Assembly (NCBI GenBank): GCA_050084515.1
Contig: CM114274.1
Coordinates: 15,500,001-15,564,000 of the forward strand
Length of the DNA stretch: 64,000 nt
Reading direction: 5' to 3'
Origin: Blasia pusilla
Lineage: Eukaryota > Marchantiophyta > Marchantiopsida > Blasiales
The translations under genes and the position numbers were made by a program. Below are positions 20,128 through 32,354 of the stretch, piece by piece (positions within the stretch are counted from its first letter, which is position 1; each line of letters begins with the position of its first letter). The notes under the pieces are model-generated. The model worked only from the letters and a program-made list of their open reading frames with translations. It was not told the origin of the DNA and ran no database searches.

Positions 20128-23100
20128 GTAATTTGACTGGAGTGAGCCTGACATTTCCTCAAGAGGGCATTTGTCCGGAAGCAGGGACATATCTTCTTTT
20201 GGTGCAAGTGGTTACAGACGCTGCTTTGAGGTCCATGGAGGTTGCTACTTTTCTTTTAATAAAAAAGACCTAGATTCAATCTTAAAACAAAATGGCTATC
20301 ACGAATAGTAACATGTAAAGCATAAATCAAAGAAGTATTTGTAGACGTGATTGGTTGAAATGGTATGTACTCGTGCCAAAATCTGTGAAGCACTCTCTCT
20401 GTCCCTAGGAGGACATTTGAAGTGTTAGGAGCCACAGCAACCATCACATATCTTAATGTAGGCTGTATACTTGGAAACAATTAGAACACAAAAGTAAGTT
20501 GTATGTATGTGCGAATTCTGCATTCGCATAGGTGGTGAACATGCTTATTAGAGTGGGCATTTCTTCAACCGCTGCCTCAGCAGATAACAAGTATTTGCAG
20601 GGGAAGCAGCATCTTATGTTACTTTACTGAGTGCCAGTTGAGAGACTGTGGATCACCAGAAGTGATCAGCGTTGGAGTATTACTACAGGAAGGTCATCTT
20701 TGTTAGTGACTGGTTCTGAGGCAGGTGTGGATTAGAGCTGTGTATCATCTGATTTTGCATATAGTTCATGAGTGCATGCTTGACCGACAATGTGAAAAGT
20801 GGTATGAATTCCACTTCTGATAAACTTGTGGCAGTGTCGCGAGAGAGTGGGCATTGCTCTTACTGATAGTGGAGTGAAAGCAGCCATCAGTTGCATTTGA
20901 CAGCCGTTGGTGAAATTGGATTGTACAATTCTGACCCAGATTCTCCAACATTGCATCTCCTCAGGGGACAGTCTCTGGGAAGCAGCTGTTCAGCACTTCG
21001 ACAGAGTGTCAAGTTCCTTTCTTGTGTATAAAGATTCTCCAAAATTATCTGAGTCCTGGTTTCTCTCTAATGACCCTCTGGACCTCAATAAGGAAAGAAA
21101 GGTTGTCGACAGCTTAGGAGTCTGAGACGTGAAGGCCTTGCCACACGGCTGGTGCAGTATCATTCATTAATTGCTGGTACAAAATTACCTGACATCCTGG
21201 TTCAACTTTTTAGTTCTGAAACATGAGATTGTTACTGGTTAAATTACTCAATGGATGTCGTACTTGTGGAAGTCTGGTAACTGCAGAGCTAGTCATACGG
21301 GAAGATGTTTAGTAGCAGCATTTCCTTTAGTGAAGTGAAGTTATCGTTGGTTTTGGTAGTCCTCTAGAAATGAAGTGTCCACCTATTTCACATGTTTTTG
21401 TAATGCCAGTTTATTTCGTTTGTGGTTAACACGTCTATGCTTAGTCTGGTCCAACCTCTTACCTATATTCCTCGAACCTTTACTTTCGCTTTCGTTACGA
21501 AGAACGCATGAGGATTATTGGTGGTAGTAAGACTGGATGGCCATGTGTTACCTCACATCAGTATGCTGAACCTCTTTGTTCCCGCTGCACCCGTGGCACT
21601 GTCAAAGCTCACAAGTTACGGTGACGCGGGACCTATTAAAATCCCGATGGTTAGGAAGAGGTCCGTTTAGGTCCCACGATGCCCCTGGCAGAACTGCAGA
21701 AGACTTGGGATTCTCAAGGTGGAACGCTGAAAGCTGGGAGCCAAGAGAACAGAAGGATGTTTTGGAATTCCTTTAGTTTCAAGGAAATGGGGACGGAAAT
21801 ACCTCCAGATCAAAACCATATCCCATATTTAACTCGTTTATTCTGTCTAGTCACTCAAACTTATTTGTGCAATTAGAATTTTGAATGAAGTAAAACTCGT
21901 TCACAGCGTTCCCCCCTAATTCTAATTATTGGACACTTACCCACACACGATGGAGTCTCTTACGAGGACAAGTGAAAAACTGGACATCTTAATATCTGGA
22001 ACCGTCTACATACCCAATAGGAACATGCTGAAGGTGGAATCGCCTAGGTCATGGATTTCATGAGGTGGAACGTGGGCAGCGTTGGAGGTCAAGGAGAGGA
22101 AAATAGCAGACGGATATTCTTACGTAAACAAAAGACCCCTACAAGTGCCGGATAGCCATTTCATGATTTTCCTATGGATTTGTAATTCTAAGGTTTTTTC
22201 ACGAAATCCATGTGGTGGGGATGATGTGTCTTAAGATACTTTGACCGACTCTTATTCAGTGCCTTTTGATGAGAGTCGAGTATGTGTGTATGTAATTGTA
22301 CAACTGTTGTCGGTGTGTATCGTCCGATCCCTTTTATGCCTCAAAGTCTCTCATTTTAGGTCTCTCCTCCATAGCCCAATCGAATTAACTTTGCTCTCTC
22401 CCTGATCTTCCCATCTCCACCCACACCTCTACGCTCTTCTCTTCGTAGCGCAATGGACATCTAACCCCAAACGGCATGCAGCTCTAACTACTGTGGCCGC
22501 CCGCTTGTATGCTTCAAGTGGAACTCGCGATTAATGGAAGGTATTAGGAGCATACCGCTTGAATAGTAAATTGTCGACTCTAAACTCGTCCATGGTCCAA
22601 AAACAATGCATATCCCCACTATGGAGTCTCGTGGCAAACCAATTGGTGGTTTTGTGCTACCATGTAAACCTTAATTCTAGCCCATGTTTGAAAATCATAT
22701 TTATATTGTGGTGATAATGGGGATCTGAATTATGTTCATACATTTTCTGATTAAAATCCCCCCCCATCCCTACTAACCCAAATTGACTCCCTTGCATAAA
22801 ACGCACAATTGTAAGACAATCTTGACTTGGTATGTCCTAATTCACACATTTGTGGTGTTCTTTTGATCATATGCATTAGTTGGGCCTAAACCTTCTAGAA
22901 CTTTTGTGTTTTATGATATGCACCATTTGCCAACATATTGACACATGCAACAATATATATCTTGAGCATCCAAGATTGAAAGAACCCATATGAATATATG
23001 ATCAATAAAATTTATACGCATTTTCTAAATTTCTAGTGGCGCACCTACGTCCTTGAACGCCAATCTTGTATGTATCAAAAACTTACACTTAACATGTCAC

Positions 23101-23480
23101 ACTGTCCTTAATACACCCAAACACATTCATAATAGCCACATGTTTGGATCAACTAGCCTAGTGTCTCATGATCTCGAGTCACCCATTAAACTCAATAATC
23201 CTAGACGTGGTTAGATATCGACCTAATCCCTCACTCCCCAACATAGACAAACCATTCAAGACTTAAGACAAATTTCCTTGATAGTCTCAGGATCCAAATG
23301 ATAGTGACGTGCCTTACGGTTCGAGATTTCCCAATGGACCTTAAACAAGTCTCCAACTAGAACTCAACATCAGAGGCCCTAGGCCAAGGTCCAAAGTTAG
23401 ACTACCAAGATTTAGCTCAATGTCAAAATCCCAATGCCAACCTCTTAGTCTATCTCGTGCCCTTAGTTCAACCCATATGG
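20128..23480. other. Downstream region of the RHF2A-like gene, no gene recognised
   Basis: AT-rich sequence after the stop codon at 20125-20127. It should contain the 3' untranslated region and poly(A) site, which I cannot place. No transposon domain, hairpin or long frame worth reporting was seen in this stretch. Confidence 0.4.
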
Positions 23481-23489
23481 TTTCAAGGT

Positions 23490-23790
23490 TCCATATGGAC
23501 AGAGTCCGTGTTTACCAATATGTCCATGTGGACTTACATCCGTCCTATGGAAGGACTTGTCCATGTGTGCCTACCTCCCCCTTCTTTCTCATTCTCCCCA
23601 ATTGCCTCCATGTTCCACACTTTCTTGTTTCTCCCTTCCCCCTTATTGCCCTGTCCACCCCTGTCCTGCCTTCCACCATGAATCATAAGGTTGGGCCCCA
23701 CTTTTTACAATCCATGTCCGTAAATATATTCAAATTTTTTTGTTCTTGTGCAACCATGCATGATTCCCAGGGTGGAATTTAATTCCAAAC
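23490..23790 (+). repeat. Left member of a diverged ~300-bp direct repeat pair
   Basis: Shares with 26267-26620 the ordered blocks GGACA(G/A)AGT(C/T)C, ATATGTCCATGT, GGACTTAC/ATCC, GAAGGACTTGT, CTTCTTTCTCATTC, CTTGTTTCT, CCCCCTTATT, CCTTCCA and CAATCCATGTC. The two are in the same orientation about 2.8 kb apart, like degraded LTRs or two copies of a short element. Confidence 0.45.
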
Positions 23791-25479
23791 TTCCTTGGAG
23801 ACCTTCCCCCTTATGTATATTTTTATAGAAATTGAGCCTTTCCTTCATTAAAATAATTTCTCTTGGGCCATCCCTTATGGTCATCAATCCAAAACCATCA
23901 TTCCAATTTTTTTGGGCTCGTTTCAAGACTTTTGCTACGCTTTTTTTTTCCAAACTTTTATGCTTTAGAACTAGTCCTCAAAAGATTTTCAATGCCACCT
24001 TATTCATTCCAAATGCAACTTGGATCTAGCTAATATGATCTCAAATGTGGAGAGCCACCAAACTCTCAATCATATTCCAAATTAGATTGCAACCTCCTTG
24101 CAATGTAACTTGCAATTGGGCCCCTAGGTGATCTGAGCAAGGATGGATATGGTGAAGAATGCGAAGGGATTGACAGAGGGACCCCCTATGATTGTGAGGG
24201 GATGGAGATAGGGAGGGTTTCCTTGGAAATGGTTAAGATGATTCAATATCTGAAACTGAATCCATACCAAATAAGGATATTTGCTATGGACTCAATTTCA
24301 CATATTGAATCATCTCATACTGACCGGTTGAGAACTTATGAAGAGATTTGAATGGAATGAGTGAAGGCAATCAAGGCTCGAGAAGACGCCATCTTGACTG
24401 TTTTCTTTTGTAAGTGTGGATATATGGGTTGGTTTGCTAGGCCCATATGTTCTTGAATACATTCCCATAGTTACTTGTGGTTCTTCCACTCTAATTATAC
24501 TATTTTCCCCTTGCTCCATTATGAAGTTTGAAAAAATTACACCGTCTGCTAGTAGAAATAAAAGATTGTTCTAACTTGGTGGAAGGTATCTCCAAGGTGA
24601 AGTCTATGTGTGAGTGGGATTGGAGCACGGTTGGCCGCATCTTTAAATTTTTTTTGCAGAGGAGAAGTGTTCCTTTGGCTCAAGTCTTTGACCATATCCT
24701 GACATGATGGACAAGAAAGAGGACATGTATGATGAAGTAGTGGAAGAAAATATCTCCCACAATCTTGCAGAGCACCCATGGATATTTTTTTTGTCCACTC
24801 AAGTGTGTGTTTTCTTTCCATCTACTATTCCATACTCTTAGCCTCTTGTGGCTATGAGTTGTTAGAGCTTCCTTTCTTGGCCTCACTGATGTTTATTATT
24901 TTTCAAGTCCCAACATGCATGGTTGTTGACAAAGGGAGAGACACTTCTCCCTTTATGGCTAGGATGTCGAGTGGACTAGGATCTAAGGATGCACCTAACA
25001 AGAGAGGTGATGGTCCACCACTATCCTATGCTAGTGAAGTTTGGCCATCAAGTGGGATGTAGTGCCTTTGGGAGGATGGTTTGCGCTTGTCCCCCACCAA
25101 GGAACTATGGCTCATGGCCTTACCCAATGGGGTCGGGCCGACAACAATGGGTCAGAAGTAGTACATCATCACAACCATGGACATCATTTGTATGTAGATC
25201 CTCCTCCCACCACATAGATTCATTGTGTTGCATTCTCAATCCATTGTAATGCAATAACTCTAATCAAGGAACGTCATATGTAATTTTCCAAACCTTCCAC
25301 CCTTGTTTGGTTGTATGGATTTTTTGCTATAGGTTAGAGCTACTGAGGAGGTGGTAGCCTATCATCGTGGGCAATCCCATCCTTGTATAGAGCTCATGAA
25401 GTCCGTCTAAGTGCAAGCCAATCTTGTGCGTCTCCTAGTATGATCGAGAGTCCTATCGATCGATGGAGGGGCTTCTTTT

Positions 25480-25524
<45 letters not shown>

Positions 25525-26266
25525 GGATTTTCTACACATACATTTTATTCTCTTCTTAAGGGTGTGATCCTAAATCTCCATCCACTCAATAAAAGGCATG
25601 GAGACAACATGTGTGTTTTAGTTTTCAATGACTGGCATCATTCCTACATAAAGGATGGAAATTATAAAATCATTTTTTTGATCATACAACGATGGTGTTA
25701 GTAATCCTTTGGCAATCCTTTTGTTTTTGTTTTTTTGGACCCAACTCTGTACCTGATTGATGTGTAGTAGCCTTGTTGCCATATAGGGTGGAGATCTTCA
25801 CAATTAAAGTGATATTCTTAGGCAACCAAGGTCAATCAACGCAAGGACTAGAACTTGCAACTTGTTTTGTACTTTTGCCAAATGACTTTCCAAAAACAAA
25901 CGTATATGGTTATTGAGCTCGCACTCAATGATTTGAAAGTGCAAGCACTTTGTTATTTGGACTTGTCATTCCTCAAAGTTAGTAGACAAGACCTGGTGAG
26001 TATGGGCCATGGTGACCAACTACATGAAGGAATCCTACATGTAGGTTGGTGCACAAACATTGGAATCTGAATTCTTAAGGAAGATGGTAGGTCAACTCTT
26101 GAAGACCAAGAAGGCATATTGGATAACGGAAAAGATCCATCAAGAAGTCCCTTGCCATCTTGAGGCCAAGGGTCTCAAATGGGAAAGGATGATACATTAT
26201 TGGATGTCTGAATCCAGGAGGATTAAGGCAGAGCAAATGATCAAGGCTCGATCGCCAAGTTTGCAT
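23791..26266. other. Unassigned AT-rich DNA
   Basis: Lies between the two 300-bp direct repeats. Contains a (TC)n run at 25482-25519. Short frames are present but none shows a recognisable domain. It may be the decayed interior of an LTR element; nothing specific supports that beyond the flanking repeats. Confidence 0.3.
25482..25519. repeat. (TC)n microsatellite
   Basis: About 19 uninterrupted TC units. Confidence 0.95.
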
Positions 26267-26620
26267 GTGGACAAAGTTCATGTTTGCGGATATGTCCATG
26301 TACATGGACTTATGTCCATCCTATAGAAGGACTTGTGCATGTGGGCCCCATCTTCTTCTTCTTTCTCATTCCCTCCATTTGCCTTCGTGCTCCATACTGT
26401 CTTGTTTCTTCCTCCCTAGCCTCCACCTCCACTCCCTCCCCCTTATTTTCCCATTCGCCCTTGCCCTACCTTCCATTATGAACTATAAGTACATATGGGT
26501 GCCACACTTATAGCTCACATGTAGTACACTTGCAATCCATGTCTATGGATATATCCAGATTTTGTATGTCCATGTCCATTTTGGTGCAGCCATGTTGAGC
26601 ACAATTATGAATTTGAACTA
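26267..26620 (+). repeat. Right member of the ~300-bp direct repeat pair
   Basis: See 23490-23790. The copies differ by many substitutions and short indels, so the duplication is old. Confidence 0.45.
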
Positions 26621-28981
26621 CGGCGGAGTTGGAGGTTTAGAGGGGTTTGCTGTAAGCCTTGAATCCGAAACTTGCATTCATACAATAGTAAGAGTAAATG
26701 CATACATTTGAATGTGGTTGGCTGTAGTTAAATATCCATTTTTTTTCCAATCCACGTGCTAATAATCTTTGCCTTGTTTGTGGAATGTGATGATATTATA
26801 TCCTAGGGGAGAGGAGTATCTTCAGATAGGGTCTCAAAAGGGGAGATGCCTATGCCAAAGCCTATAGGCTCATAATTGAGCGGGGCTTTAAGGGTGAGCA
26901 CAACAAGAGCCAAAAAAATATTAGAACCTATTTTCCTGCTTGTATCTTTGATGAGCTTCCACCCTTGTTCCTCACCACTTAAAATTGAGTGGGCTGTGCG
27001 TGGATTAGGGAAATGAATTGAAGCTTACAAGTTAGCTCAATGAGGTGGAAAAGAGGATGGATGAAGGGATGCGCACTATGAAGACCTGAATAGAAAGAGG
27101 TGAAAGGGCACAAGATAACAACTTCCATGAATTGCATAGAAGCCAACAACACTTGGAAGAGAAGTTGAATATACTTATAGGAATAGTGGAAAAGTTTGCA
27201 AAAGGAGATGGAGACCCTCTACTATGTGTTTCAAGTGATGGTGGACTTGGTTCCAAATCAACAACTCCAAAGATTAAGATTTCTTTCCGTCTCTACTAAG
27301 ACTACTATCTATGTTTTCCTTTTAATGGAGTAAGTTCAATCTGCTCAAATACTTGCCCTTTCGATTGATGGGTTCAAATCCATTTGCTCCTAGCATAACA
27401 TGGAGAAGAATCTATTCCAATGGATCAAGCATTATTGGTACCACATATAAGCAAATAAGGCGTACTAGATCTAGAAGCGACACTCTAGTCAATTTTGGTG
27501 GAGATGATTTTGCAATTTTCTAGAGTGGGTCAAGTTCAAAACTTAACAGCTTCTTGCATATGCTTTTGTATGGCTTCTTCTTCCCACTTTGGCTAGAATT
27601 GTGTATGTTGAAATTATTGTTTGTCTTGGAAGTCAAGAAAACACACATCGTACACTTTCATATGTTGTGGATAAGAATAAAGGCTCATCCAATCACTTTG
27701 CAAAAGGTTAGAACCACTTAAATATACTTCAAGTTGGTGGAAATATATGAGTGCTGTTTGGTACCTTCTCTGCCTGAATGTCTCAACTGATCATTTGTGC
27801 TCTACCTTCTAAGACCTATGGAATATGTAGACTAATGACACCAAATTTTGAATTATTTGAAATCTCTTTTAATTTTTAGGTATAGAAAATTTCAAGACTT
27901 TGCATCATGATTTTTTGGACCCTAAAGAGGAGCAATTGGCTAATGTAGCTACTCAAGGTTTGCACAATTGCCATTGTTATAATTTCATCGCCTTCAATCT
28001 ATTTTATCATGCCAAGATAAGTTCTGATTTGCTTTTACTTGATGCAAGCCCTACAAAGTTAGACATTGAGTCCACACTAAGAAATAAGAAAAAGTCTAAG
28101 CCAACTAATGATTGAATTGGGAGTGTTGGCAACATGACTAAGGGAGAATTGATAGGCTTTAATTGCAACAACAAGAGAAAAGGGTAACAATTCATATATT
28201 CTTTTTCAAATGAATGTTTTTGTGCTAGATTTAAGTTTCTTTCTAGATCAGAGGAGCATGTCAATGGAAAATCTCTCTTTATGCAAGCCAATTCTTATGT
28301 TGGAGACCCAACCACATAGTTTTTGTGAAATTCTCTAGAAATTTGCCAACAAGAGGGTGGACCATCAATGAGATAATGGATGGAAGACTATGATTTCCAA
28401 GAGATGAGTGATTTTACAACATTCAATCCCTTATTGACTATTGGTATTTGACTTCTTTACAAAATTACACTTGCGTATGGGGGATGCGGTTCATCTTACT
28501 CAACCAAAGCTTAGTTAGAGTATTTTGGGAACTAGAATGGTCTTAGGTTTGAGTGGAAGGTACAAGTTTCACAAGAAGGATATAGCTCTTGGCATGGTGA
28601 AAGTGGATTGAAGGATACCACCCAACAAGAATTTCCACTATAGGAAGCCAATGAAAGTGATGATCCTTTCCAAGGAACACTTGGAGATGCAGTTGGATCC
28701 ATGATCATTTGTGCAAAACTAAACTTAAAGAGGTTGATTCAGTAGGTAGTGTAAGTGATGCTTCTTAGGAGCCAATGGTAGATTGATAATAGTAAGGACA
28801 AACTAGATGTTGGTTTTCTTGAAATGAAGAATTTGGTGCATTGCTTTCTTATACATTGTATTTGGGCATTGCATTTTTATGTCAAAGGCTTAATAGAAAA
28901 TGATCTCATGTAAGAATGATATTCAGAAATCACTTGTTGAAAAATTTCTGAGAATTTCCAACTTCAAATTATTCACCCTTC
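26621..28981. other. Decayed DNA, possible gag-like fragment near 27030-27290
   Basis: Plus-strand frames around 27039-27290 read with many Lys/Glu/Asp and a HRSQQHLEEKLNILIG stretch, which would suit the coiled coil before a plant gypsy gag, but stops are frequent and I cannot confirm it. The remainder shows no recognisable gene. Confidence 0.25.
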
Positions 28982-29023
28982 ACTCAATCTTGCATATAAA
29001 TTTATTTATATGCAAGATTGAGT
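28982..29023. repeat. 19-bp perfect hairpin with 4-nt loop
   Basis: ACTCAATCTTGCATATAAA (28982-29000) is exactly reverse-complemented at 29005-29023. The loop is TTTA. It could be the end of a small inverted-repeat element or a small-RNA precursor stem. Its flanks look like ordinary AT-rich DNA. Confidence 0.8.
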
Positions 29024-29938
29024 CATGATAGACAACACTATATATGACTTAGACGTAACACATACAATGACTAAAAAAGTTGATAGGAGCCACTGATTGA
29101 TTAGGAGAGTAATTTATTATTACTACAGAATCATATGGGATTATTTTCGGAACCGATTGAATCATAAACTAAACCATTTATGATTGGGTAGCAACACTAT
29201 GAATGTAGTATCAATCACAAAAACACTCCACCATGCAACATTGCATGATTTTTCACAATCCATCCCAAATATAATGCCACATCTAGAACTCAAATAAATG
29301 ACTATGTCATTTCATCCACATCCATTATTTCTCTATTGACGTGGATTTTGTTCATTGGTTCATAGAATCATAATCATATGCCATATCAACATATGAATTA
29401 ATCATTAAGTGGATGTGTCATCATGTGACGGGTGTGATTAAACCATGTGGAGCTCTATCAATTGTGATAAGTAACCTAGTCAACATGCCATATCATGTGA
29501 TGATATGGAAAAGGTAGATATATTTGAGTCATAATCTACACATGGCATTCAATAAGGTAGGGTCATGCCATGTCAAATACCTATGTGTCACATCTTATAG
29601 CGCTGATGTGAGTCATATATATATATATATATATATGACTTGTCAAACACGACTCAAGTCATATACCATTTTGGTTGTGAGGGTTTGGATGAACTATGTT
29701 TTGTAAATGACCTGGTTTGTATGACTCCATTGGCCATGAGTCATTTCTATGTAAAGATGATTGAATCCAATCATATATTAGAGTCATAAAATGTGATTTT
29801 TCTTCTAGTGATATCCATCTTATGGAAGGAATTGGAAATAGTTGGAGATGCATGGAGAGAGCATGTGGATTGATAGCTATTGGTAGACGTGTGGCATTTT
29901 GTTAAACGTCAAAGGGGACTTAGGGAGATGTCGTGCGC
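29024..29938. other. AT-rich spacer with (TA)n run
   Basis: No gene. Words such as GAGTCATA and CATGCCATATC recur at irregular spacing, and a (TA)n tract of about 11 units sits at 29615-29637. Possibly a decayed short element. Confidence 0.35.
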
Positions 29939-30674
29939 ATACACATCGCTGGTCACATCTACACACCACACAACACCGATCTTCCCCAACATATGGGTAG
30001 ATCCACACATAAACAAATTATACTCACGCATATACAACGAGATCCCACAAAAAATATGAGTAGTAAAAATGGCTCACCCAGCCTAAAACTCCACTCATGA
30101 ATCTACATCGGCATATCGAACCACATCCAGCCTCCGCTATGAGGGAATCCAAACGCTAGCATCCTAGCTCCTACACACCCACACACGTACATGCAAGAGA
30201 GGTGCTCCTAAGGCTCAACATGAGAATGATGGCTTGAGAAAGCCACCTCTCTCACTCTTATACCCTTGGGAAGAGCCAAAAGGCTCTTTCCCCAAAAATA
30301 GCCCTTCCAACGATAACGTGTGTGCACAGGTTATTATGTGACTATTGACTCGGTCAATGGGTCATCTGACGGGCTAAAACCAAAGTAGGGAAATCGCCAT
30401 AAACGACGTTCCCCACGCAATAGACTGTTGCCAACCTCATCGGACATTTTGGGACAAAGGTACACCCAAACAACCCGCTGACTCTATATGCCGTCGACGC
30501 GATAGAACTCTACCTACGTCAAAATAAGATATGACATCTATCGTGCACATACACATCGCTACACAACCTACATCGCTGGTCATATCTACACACCACACAA
30601 CACCAATCTTCCCCAACATACGGGTAGATCCAACATAAATGAAATAGACTCACGCATATATAACGTGATCCCAC
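29939..30674 (-). mobile_element. LTR of the methyltransferase/PHD gypsy family, locus 2
   Basis: Read on the minus strand it starts TGTGGGATCACG at 30674, next to a purine tract (complement of CCGCCCCCCTAGCTGG) and ends GCGCACGACA at 29939: 736 bp. The ends duplicate each other: 29939-30048 against 30538-30674, sharing ACACATCGCTGG, CACACCACACAACACC, TCTTCCCCAACATA and GGGTAGATCC on the plus strand. About 85% of the middle section is shared with locus 3 (51144-51895), e.g. CCCAGCCTAAAACTC and CTACATCGGCATATC. Confidence 0.75.
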
Positions 30675-31900
30675 AACCGCCCCCCTAGCTGGAAATTGGG
30701 TCCCCCTAACTCCAGATAGCACACACATATGTATCCATCATGATCTACTATCCTATGCACATCTAGCACCATTGGTGGCGTCATCCATGCAACACTGCAA
30801 CATTCCAACAACCCGCCATGTTGATCCCTCCGAAGAGATCTAACACGCTCGTACCCTGCACCACATGTATATGAAGTCTCCACCCCAAGAGCACGTACGA
30901 TCATTATCAGTGAGTTGCATGGAGTGCAGACGAGTTTGTGAGGCAGGCGTTGAGCCGTGCCTGTGTCTTGGAGCAGATATAGTCAAACCTCTCGATACCT
31001 TACACCACTCCGTGTCACTCCACTACCAATGCTTGCAATATCCCGTTGTTCCAAACCCGGGAAGAATGTCGTGATGACAACCCTATCTCACCCGCTCAAG
31101 CACTTAGACTCACCAAGAGTCTCCCACACTCCTCACTAGCTCACCTACACTAATAATAATCCCATGAGGTCCACACCCAACCTCAGGCATACTCATCACT
31201 CAGGCTCACCCTGAGTCCACCATTCAACTCTGGGTCATACACGCAACCCCTACTCAGCAACCGCCATATATCCACCAACATACTACATATGAAAGGAGCC
31301 TTCACTTGTCACCATGATTATACCCATCAAGCACTAGCTCTACCTGATACCCGACATGCTAAATGACACGAAATAAGTGCCAAAAAAGGACTCGAATGGG
31401 TAACATGAACATGCCCGCCAATCTATTGTATGTCAGCACTAACTCCTCCATGTGGTGCAGCAACCTCCGCGACACGACACTCTCCTCGACCAACATGTTG
31501 AACCTCATGTCAACAGATGTGGACTAACCGTCGGCATCGACACATGTGTCTCCAGCACTACCACTCCGTCGAAAACTATTAATGCGGATCACTAGTCCCG
31601 CCCCCAGCCAACAAGAAACTCCCGTCGTGAATCCTATCCATGCTCGCAAGAATCAAGTCATGAAAATCTCTCCTATAATGCGACAACGTAGCCCAAATCT
31701 CCCACATCTTCTTCCAACCATGTCATGTTTACTCCACTCTACCCGACTCATGCCGCTTATGCCAACCAGACGCGTAGCACAATAGCACCTTACGTAGCTG
31801 CTCCCCTTAACTACGTAGGTGTCTTGGCACGACACCCTATGCGGGAGCCTTAATTTCTCTAGCCAAACCTTGCTCTCCCCAGTGCCTCCACTTCACACCA
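30675..31900 (-). mobile_element. Probable degraded gypsy body upstream of the locus-2 LTR
   Basis: The first ~45 bp beyond the LTR (CTAGCTGGAAATTGGG, CCCCCTAACTCCA) match the equivalent position at locus 3, so this is the 3' end of the element body on the minus strand. Further in, I found no PHD finger, integrase or RT motif, so it has either been deleted or belongs to other sequence. The right limit is arbitrary. Confidence 0.4.
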
Positions 31901-32354
31901 AGGTTCGGTGAGTTTTTTAAAAATCATCCGACTACAACTGGAATAAGTATACCCTATCGGTTTTTTTTAAGGTACCGGTCCTAGCTGGAAGATTTTCGAC
32001 TTTCCTCTTTATTTTTGGAATTTTTTTTATTCTTCGATTGAAATTTGACAATCCCTTTTTCCTCTTCTTCATATTTTTGGTTTTTTTTCCCACTTCTTCT
32101 ATTCTCCACAATCCAAACATGAAAAATCAAGAATCCACATACCAAATACCTCAACTAAACATGCAGATAATTTATTTTCTACATAAAACATTATGAAGTC
32201 ACTCCTATTCTACACAATCCAAAAGTGAAAGATTCAAAATCCAGAATCCTATCTACCTCCTAAATCATTTTATAAAGTCAGCCTTGGCAGAAGTTGAACC
32301 TCGCAAAACTCCTACTTGTTGGGAGCCAAGGATCTTCCTACTTCCTAAAGTAGT

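Noticed and set aside
30960-31080. Possible tRNA or other structured RNA around AACCCGGGAAG
   Set aside because: No cloverleaf with conserved A and B box spacing could be drawn.
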